DNA from: Artocarpus heterophyllus
Taxonomy: Eukaryota > Streptophyta > Magnoliopsida > Rosales > Moraceae
Direction of reading: 5' to 3'
Assembly (NCBI GenBank): GCA_025403435.1
Contig: JAJQZP010000259.1
Span: 620,001-684,000 of the forward strand
Length of the DNA: 64,000 bases
Positions 57,081 through 64,000 of the stretch are shown here, piece by piece (the first letter of the stretch is position 1; each line of letters opens with the position of its first letter). The position numbers and the translations under genes were made by a program. The notes under the pieces are model-generated. The model saw only the letters and a program-made list of their open reading frames with translations, ran no database searches and was not told the origin of the DNA.

Positions 57081-57900
57081 TGTCCTACGAGTCCTAAGAA
57101 ACTATGGATCTCTGCCACATTCCTCGGTCATTCCCACTACACTATGGCTTTTACCTTGGAAGGATCTACAAAAATACCTTGCTCGGAAATAATATGTCCC
57201 AAAAAATTAACCTTGGTCAACCAAAATTCACAAACTAATGTTGCTCGTGCTCTTCCTAGGTCTTAGAATAGATTAGTATGTCATTAATGAAAATGATCAC
57301 AAACTGATCTAGATAAGGCTTGAAAATCTTTTTCATCAAATCCATGAAAGCTACTAGAGCATTTGTTAACCCATAAGGCATCATCAGAAACTCGAAATGT
57401 CCATACCGAATCCTAAAGGCTGTCTTGGGAATATACTCTTCCTTAATCCTGAGCTGATGATATCCGGATCGCAAGTCTATCTTCGAAAAGTATCAGAAAC
57501 CTCCTAGCTAACCGAATAACTCATCAATCCTTGGCAATGGATACTTATTTTTCACGATGACTCGATTCAACTGCCGATAATCAATACACAATCTGAAGGT
57601 ATCATTGTGCTTTTTGGCGAACAAAACGACGCACCCCATGGTGATGTACTATTTCAAATATACCCCTTGTTTGCAAGCTCCTAAAGCTGCTTTCTCAATT
57701 CCTTCATTTCTATCGTAGCCATCTGATATGGTGCTACAGAAATCAGGGCGGTCCCCGAAAACAACTCAATACCAAACTCGATTTCTCGGTGCGGTGGCAA
57801 TATCAGTAACTCGTTAGGGAAAACATCATCGATCTCATCAACCACCGGTATCATTGTATTTCTCCCTAATGCACTAGAATCTTCCTCTAGACTCATAAGA
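57081..57900 (-). pseudogene. Gypsy-2 reverse transcriptase
   Basis: Open 57474-57256: [20 protein letters not shown], then [20 protein letters not shown], ending at the active-site box FINDILIYS. The first Asp of the box is Asn here (57,275-57,295), a single G-to-A change that would kill polymerase activity. The link region (57896-57681) carries DEIDDVFPNELLILPPHREI. Confidence 0.85.
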
Positions 57901-58049
57901 AGGGCTTAACAAGCCAGATTCTTTAATCCTTTGAGACATGTCTTCATGAGACGCTCACTCATCACTCGATCATTACCACTTTGTTAAGTGATCGTTGTCC
58001 CCCTATTAGATACTAGTGTCACTTTCCTAAGGTGACAATCTACAACAGC

Positions 58050-58360
58050 GTTATACTTAGACAACTAGTCCATTCCTAAGATTACATTATATGAACTCAT
58101 GGGGATTACAATCAAATTACTCTTAAGAGTCTCACCCCTAATCATTATTTTACACCAGCCCTAAGAGTGAGGTAATAATCAAAGGCTCATTAAATTCTTC
58201 AATTCGTAACCCCAAGGCATGTATAAATGAACTCAAAATGAGATAATGAGTGGCACTAGTATCAAATAGAACATGTGCTAGAGATTGAGAAACCAAAACC
58301 ATATCGTCAACAACCATGTTGCTGGTTTGAGCATCCGAACTCCTTGAAGTCATGGTATGA
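58050..58360 (-). pseudogene. Gypsy-2 protease
   Basis: 58353-58150 reads SQSLAHVLFDTSATHYLILS. The active-site Gly is Ser. It corresponds codon by codon to LFDTDASHSLIS in gypsy-1. Confidence 0.82.
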
Positions 58361-59511
58361 ACTTGAGATGGAGCCTTCCCTTTTCCTCTATTTGCATTGC
58401 TAGGTCCAGGGTTGGTCGGGTGATATTGTTATGGTGGAGGAGACTGCACACTAGCCTTATTGGACACTCGATACTGTGGGGCATTCCATTGAAAGTTCTA
58501 CTGCTGATATCCTTGCGTTGGGTATTGTAGCTGCTGAGGAATGAACTGATGAAACTGCAATTAAGAGTGTTGTTGAGGTAAAGGCAAGGTTTGAGGTTGA
58601 GGCTGACAGCTTGCACCTTCTCCAGGCTGAAGTCCTTGTCAAGCATTCCTTATTGGGCAGTTTCTCTTGATGTGTCCCGGTTGTTGTCAATAATGGCAAT
58701 GGAAGTTTTAAGGATTGCTACGTCTGTTGCCTGAAGAGCCGCTACTCCCACTGCTAACGTTACCTTGCTTATTCTTCCCTTGAGTTTGTTGGTTATTATT
58801 GCCCCTCCTATTTCCCCTCTAAGGTCCTCCAAACGTCCTGGCCCAATTCTCGCAATGGAGTGTATAATCGCTTTCCATAGATAAAGCTGACAATACTAGC
58901 TCACAATAATTCTAGAGTCATAAAGCAACTAGTTGTCATCGAATGAATACTTTAAGCCCTTCCTGAAGCTTAATACACTTTTCTCGCTTATAAGCCATAG
59001 CGGATGGAGCAAATCTGGCCAATTCAGTAAGCTTTACCTCATACTTCCGAACCATTATATCACTATGTTCCAATCGATAAAATTCAACAACCTTATGATC
59101 CCTGTACCCTTGTGAAAAATATCGCTCATAGAATAATTCTTCATATTGGTCACAATCAATATTCTTGTTGTTCTCAATGTGTTTTGTCTACTTCCACCAA
59201 GTGTTCGCACTTCCTTTTAACATATAGGCCATAAATTCCACTCGATATTCCACCAGTACACCAAGGGAATCCATATGTTTTACCATAGAATCTAATCAAT
59301 ATTTGGCCATCTACGAGTCCCCATTTCCGTCGAAAGTCAAAATAGATGCGCGCCGAAACTCTTTAAAGTACTCATACCGTCAACTCGCCTCTGAATCTTT
59401 TGACCTAGCCCCCGCTACCGTCTGTCGAAAAGCAGCAAACATCGCCCCCATCAAGCCTTCCTCATTGGCTGGATTCGCATCAGCAGCAGTTGGACGACGT
59501 GTAGGTGCCAT
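58361..59511 (-). pseudogene. Gypsy-2 gag
   Basis: ATG at 59,511 on the minus strand begins MAPTRRPTAADANPANEEGL, parallel to the gypsy-1 gag start. Similar core phrases follow (GNGDS, LKGSANTWWK). The zinc knuckle at 58,657-58,698 keeps the first Cys, the His and the last Cys, but the second Cys codon is TGA. Stops lie at about 59,310, 59,190 and elsewhere. Confidence 0.85.
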
Positions 59512-59599
59512 TATCTCAATTCTAAAAACAAATTCAGACTGCTAGTCGTATTTCATAGTCAAACAGTGTACGCACAATTCCCAAGGTTCATAAACTGGG

Positions 59600-59611
59600 C
59601 TCTAATACCAT
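59600..59611 (-). other. Gypsy-2 primer binding site
   Basis: Minus-strand TGGTATTAGAGC differs from the standard initiator-tRNA complement by one C-to-T change. Confidence 0.85.
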
Positions 59612-59613
59612 CC

Positions 59614-61751
59614 TATCACGCTCCAAAATCTAGATGGTGACGTGGCGGTTTACTTAGGTTAATTAAATCAAGTTTTTAATTAAAAATCATCAATTAAAGA
59701 ATTAAGTTAATTATGAAAACGTGATGGATTTAAAACTTTTTAAATTAAAACTCCTGATTTAATGCAACAAGATGAGATATAATAATAAGAAAAGATAAAT
59801 ACGAGTTGGGGCCTCACCGGACCTACATTACTGCACGCATATAGTATCGACAATAATCAAATTACAACCACAGTCCAAACATGAAGAAAAGATGAAAATA
59901 TTACATGCCTTCATTAAATACATAAATAACCTAAATAGAGTCCCTACTATTGTCGAGCCTATTCAGTAGATTCCCAATCAGCCCTAAGTTGAAGTTCACC
60001 TAAAGGGGGGAATTTTAAAAGAAATAAAAATATGAACGAAAGGCTCAGTAGAACTAAGCTTTGAAAAACATTTAATTTAAATGTAAAATTTATCATTTCA
60101 AGAAAATATCTAGAAAACACAATGACAAAACCAATTTTAATCATTCTAACCTAAATAGTCCTTCATTCAACTAAAAATGAATTCATTGTCTTATATTAGG
60201 CAAACCATTAAATATCACCACCGTAGTGGCCCAACTGAGTTTTGGGATTTGTCCCCAAGGTCGTTCTCTACACGACCCGATCTTTGAATATGACACCATG
60301 CCTTAATGTATAAATCATCATTCAAATCTCATTTTACCAGGTGAGTTCTTTTTACATTCATTATGCGGTTTATTATGAATATCACCTCTTTCAGCAATTT
60401 ATGAAAACAACTTACAAAAATCCTTCTCAGTCATTTATTGAAAACATTTTGAAAGAATTTAATTTGAGGCCAAAACCATTTAAAAGCATGGTTACTGAAG
60501 AAGGGATAAAAGTCCTACCACGATGTCCTGCATCGTGTCTCAACACCGTAGTCCTGATTCACTATACGTTAGCTCAACGGAACCATGAACAACCTTAATT
60601 ATAAATTAGGTTCGTTAATATCTATCTTAAAGTATTCTACGTCACAATGTTATCTTATGGTAACTTAGTGTGCCTTTGAAGTTTACAAAATCTTACTACC
60701 ATGTCAAAGTCTTTAGCTAGGTTCAAAATAGTAAAAATAGGTAAACATCAAATTTTATGAAGCTCGGTCGGCTTGCCGAACTTCCTAGTCTGACCTACTG
60801 AACTCCACAATTCGGTCTACTGGCTGTACAAAATCGGCCTGCTGAATTGCTTTAGGTTCAGCCTGCCGAGGATATGAGTCTGGCATGTCGAACTCATGAG
60901 TCCGGCCTACTGATGCTTAAGATCAGCCTGCCAAACTAAGAAACCTAAAAATTTGTAGATTTTGAGTCTCGGCCTCCCCAAGCTTGAAACCCATTACCAA
61001 CCTGTTTTTCAATCCCCAAAGCATATGTAATGTTCATGATTGATAGAAAAACATAATCAAACACATTTAAACAACTTTAAACAAGTTTTACATAGAGATT
61101 TTCAAGGAAATCTGAAAATGAGGAAAAAGAAAAACTTGATTTAATCTGATTTTCCTCCAATCAAGCTTAGATTATAGAAGGGTTTCTAAGCAAAAAGGAA
61201 CTCGGATTTCAACATACAAAGAGAATTGCGAAATTTGGAAAAAGTTTAAAATTTGAGAAATAGAGTAACTAGCCTCGAATTTAAGCTTTGATTTGAGTTT
61301 ATGGAGGCCTAATTGTGCTTATAAGTTTCTAATCCAGCTGCGAAGCAAGACTTGAGCTCAAAATATTTTTTTTAAATCAAAGTGAAAGAGGGAAAGAGAT
61401 AAAGAGAGAGACGCTGAGAGAGAGAAAGAGAGTCAGAGAGAGAGATTGAGAGTGAGTGAAAGAGAGAGTGAGTGAAAGAGAGAGTGAGAAAGGGAAATAA
61501 ATAGAGAGGGTGGGGGTGGTTTTGTCGAGTGAAAACCATGTCCTGCACATGGTTTTCTAAACAGGACATGTTTGGATTTTGGCAAATTGTTTTGTTTTAA
61601 AAAAAAAATTCAAAGTAACAATTAAAATAATAAAGAGGTGAAATAAATTGAAAAATACCACCAAATAAGCAAATTAAGTCTAAATCACACTTAGGCACAC
61701 TAATACACTATTTTACACATTAATTTCACTTAATTAAAATCTGGTGTTACA
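59614..61751 (-). repeat. Gypsy-2 5' LTR (2138 bp)
   Basis: Starts TATCACGCTCC (mutated from the TGTCACACCCC seen in the 3' copy) and ends GGTGTTACA. It carries the GC-rich motif cluster at 60,761-60,945, a GA tract at 61,380-61,505 and the AAAACCATGT dyad at 61,530-61,556. Confidence 0.92.
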
Positions 61752-61756
61752 ATAGT

Positions 61757-63224
61757 TTTTGGGTACAGTAAATATGATACATGAATGCACATGAAAAATA
61801 CGTAAAACATGCTTTCTACTTTAGCCAACGATGATTTAATTTACCATAAACAATGTGCTGTGTAGGGTAGGTCACACCATTTGCGAATCAATTGAGACAC
61901 TCTCAATTAATAAATGTTCAAAATATCTCGTATTTTCAACATTTATTAACTACCGTCATTTTGGTCAAGATGCAACTAACATTTATTTACACCTTTATAC
62001 ATGTAATCCACCATTTTGGATTCTAAAGACTTAACTCTAAAGTGCAGCTGTAGGGTAGGTCAAATTAGAGGTATATCTTGAAATCCTATTGCTAGGAAGA
62101 ACAACCTTTCTTCAACCCAAATAAAGAACCTCCATAGGGAGGACAAAAATCAATGCCCTCGAGACGCTATTTGAACCTTACAGTGTTAATCTAATAGTGG
62201 AGACCAATGCATAGTATTGTCATACAACTCTCACCCACTCAATATTCAAATATGTATTTATTTGTAAAGCATCTCATGATTTACAATTTCTAGTAACATT
62301 TTATTTTTTTAAGATATATGAAATACTAAAATTTAACACAAATTCAATCTCATGATTAAATTAATTAATGGCGCATATTCTATATTTCTAATTAAAACAA
62401 TTTTAATACCATAAATAAATACGCATGCATGCATGACATGTTATAAAATATGTGAATAGGCAACTAGCACTAATTGACATGTTATATGCATGGTGATGCT
62501 ATAAATTATCAACATAAAATAAAAACATTCAATTCAGCAATTGAGTTGGATTTGACTAGGTTTCTCAAATATTTAAATTACAACCTAGTTAAAATAATAA
62601 AAATTAAATAAATTCCTAATCTATTTAATCTTCAAAATCTTCATAGGTCTTTGTGTAATCCTCTTTAATTGGTCCTTATATGCCTTCTTAGAAAAAATTG
62701 AAACAAGTGGAGAAAATGGTGGTGAAACATGCTTGAAACCCTAAGCTAGGATTTAGGCTTGGATATTGGCACCCCAACTCTCGTTTTTGGCAACCCAGCA
62801 CTAGGCCTTTGGTAGCATGCATAATGTGCCTAGGAAGTGGCATTGTAGTGCCCAAACCGACGATCCACTGACCATCACATGATCAATGGTTTTGATCCTT
62901 TGGGTCTCAGGTTTTTGATATTTCTCTCTTCTTCGATGTTACAATAATATAAAATTATGTAATAATAAATTACAAAAAAAATCCTAACCCTTAATTATGG
63001 GTGAATGTCAATTATATTAAAATTTAAAATTTAACGACTAAATCTAGCCTCCATACATTTAGCATTCATTACATGAATAAAAATATACAAAATATATAAA
63101 CATCCATATTAATGCAAACTGTCTACCCATCATATACATACAATATTGAGAACATATATGTTTATTAAAAAACGATTATCTAATAATCAACGCTTAAATT
63201 AATGTATTCTATAGATGGCCCTAT
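61757..63224 (-). other. Copia-4 leader between gypsy-2 insertion and 5' LTR
   Basis: Noncoding. With 52,789-52,855 it makes a leader of about 1.5 kb before gag. A 14-base direct repeat TGTAGGGTAGGTCA occurs at 61,861 and 62,049. I did not find the standard initiator-tRNA PBS next to the LTR at 63,224. Confidence 0.5.
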
Positions 63225-64000
63225 TGTTGGTTTTCGAAATTGATTTTAATGAAAATAACAAAAACATGGCTAGGGTACGGAACGTATACGAAAAAATTTT
63301 CTCAAAAATTTTGTAAAACATACTATAGAGTATATTAATTTAACATTTAATAAATATATCTACATTTTCACTTACCCGAAGGAAGGGAAGAGATCATAAT
63401 CCTTTTAATGAGAAAACATTCTCTAAGCTAAAACACTATATTCGTCTCCTAGTTCTCGGCACCAAGTGGACGTATGTGTGGGTGTAGAACGAATCAATGG
63501 TTTCTAAAGATCACTCGCTCTTTTTCATCATCCGTTAATCTCAACACATGAGCAAAGTAGGTCATGTGATGAAGAACACTTTTTCTTCTCTCTTTCTCTC
63601 TCTACACGACTACACTAGGTTGTCTAGAAGTGTTTTTGCAGTCTAACAAAGCCTCTCAATTGTGTATAGAATAAATAGAGCAAGCCTCATTTATAAAGAG
63701 TGAGAGACCCAATTAATTTTAAAAGCTTTCTTGATTTTAATTTTAAATGTCAAATATTTAATTAAAATAAAAGACACAAGTTTTCCTTTTCTTATACAGC
63801 TTGTGGCGCCACACATAGAGAGATTGTCTATGTATATGGCGCCAATCTCCTATCAGTAGAGGAAAGAATGCTGCTTATTATCCAATCTCATTTTTTTCTA
63901 AATTTAACTTTCCAAATTTGAATTGAACTATATTTATCCAAAAATAGAAATTCTAAATTATGAAACTTGGTGAACAAGCTTTGGATTGCACAACGAATAT
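63225..64000 (-). repeat. Copia-4 5' LTR, continues beyond the window
   Basis: Begins TGTTGGTTTTCG. A TATA-like TTTATAAA is at 63,690-63,697. Upstream in element sense, 63,804-63,843 forms a dyad (TGGCGCCACACATAGA against TCTATGTATATGGCGCCA). The end of the LTR is not in the window. Confidence 0.75.

Larger units (their letters stand above)
52856..61751 (-). mobile_element. Gypsy-2: Tekay/Del-like chromovirus, full length but dead
   Basis: LTRs of about 2.14 kb at 52,856-55,003 and 59,614-61,751, PBS, polypurine tract and TSD ATAGT. All domains lie on the minus strand in gypsy order, including a chromodomain. It is related to gypsy-1 (similar gag start, LTR ends and LTR motif cluster) but diverged enough to be another subfamily. 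Inserted in the leader of copia-4. Confidence 0.93.
47819..64000 (-). mobile_element. Copia-4: Ty1/copia retrotransposon, split by gypsy-2 and cut by the window edge
   Basis: The left LTR begins TGTTGGTTTTAAAAAATGATTT at 47,819, and a matching start lies at 63,225 (TGTTGGTTTTCGAAATTGATTT). Both share about 130 bases, including GTAAAACATGCTATAGAGTATA. Between them, on the minus strand, are RNase H, RT, integrase, protease and gag, with gypsy-2 inserted just upstream of gag. The 5' LTR runs off the right edge. It is heavily mutated and not related closely to copia-1. Confidence 0.85.

Overview
This is plant nuclear DNA, very probably from a dicot, and almost all of it is retrotransposon. The evidence is the AT-rich intergenic sequence, the plant-type Ty1/copia and Ty3/gypsy LTR retrotransposons with LTRs up to about 2.2 kb, and one intron-containing cytosolic ribosomal protein gene with plant telo-box motifs. 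I see no prokaryotic operon, CRISPR array, rRNA or conventional tRNA gene.

The only gene that reads as intact is eS7 (RPS7) on the minus strand at 29,224-30,662. It has five coding exons giving 191 residues, plus a separate 5' leader exon near 31.5 kb. It sits in an island of about 6.5 kb (roughly 26.5-33 kb) with small fold-back and tandem repeats on its downstream side.

The rest is a stack of nested elements that can be ordered from target-site duplications (TSDs). At 1-3.9 kb is the 3' part of a decayed Tat-lineage gypsy element (second RNase H, integrase, a 3' minisatellite, an antisense coiled-coil remnant). Copia-1 (4,049-19,531, minus, TSD GGTTA) is inserted beside it. Gypsy-1 (5,723-14,838, plus, Tekay/Del-like chromovirus, TSD GAACC) is inserted in turn between the reverse transcriptase and RNase H of copia-1. 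Copia-2 (about 19.9-24.5 kb, plus) is truncated at both ends and abuts gypsy-3 (24.5-26.3 kb and beyond).

Beyond the eS7 island, copia-3 (32,965-40,928, minus, TSD TATGT) carries a 2,001-bp solo LTR of its own family, in the opposite orientation, inside its 3' LTR (34,231-36,231, TSD TTACT). It has also lost everything from mid-gag into its 5' LTR. Between 41 and 47.8 kb there is a 1.1-kb inverted-repeat transposon remnant, a purine tract and a small array of tRNA-like (SINE-like) units. Copia-4 (47,819 to beyond the right edge, minus) is interrupted just upstream of gag by gypsy-2 (52,856-61,751, minus, Tekay/Del-like, TSD ATAGT).

No retroelement is coding-competent. In gypsy-1 most premature stops fit C-to-T or G-to-A change. 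The most interesting unexplained signal is a GC-rich, near-palindromic motif family (core GGCAGGCCGAAC). It is clustered inside LTRs of the gypsy elements and, just upstream of the TATA box, inside LTRs of unrelated copia elements. Hairpin-like dyads near the presumed core promoter in several LTR families may belong to the same theme.
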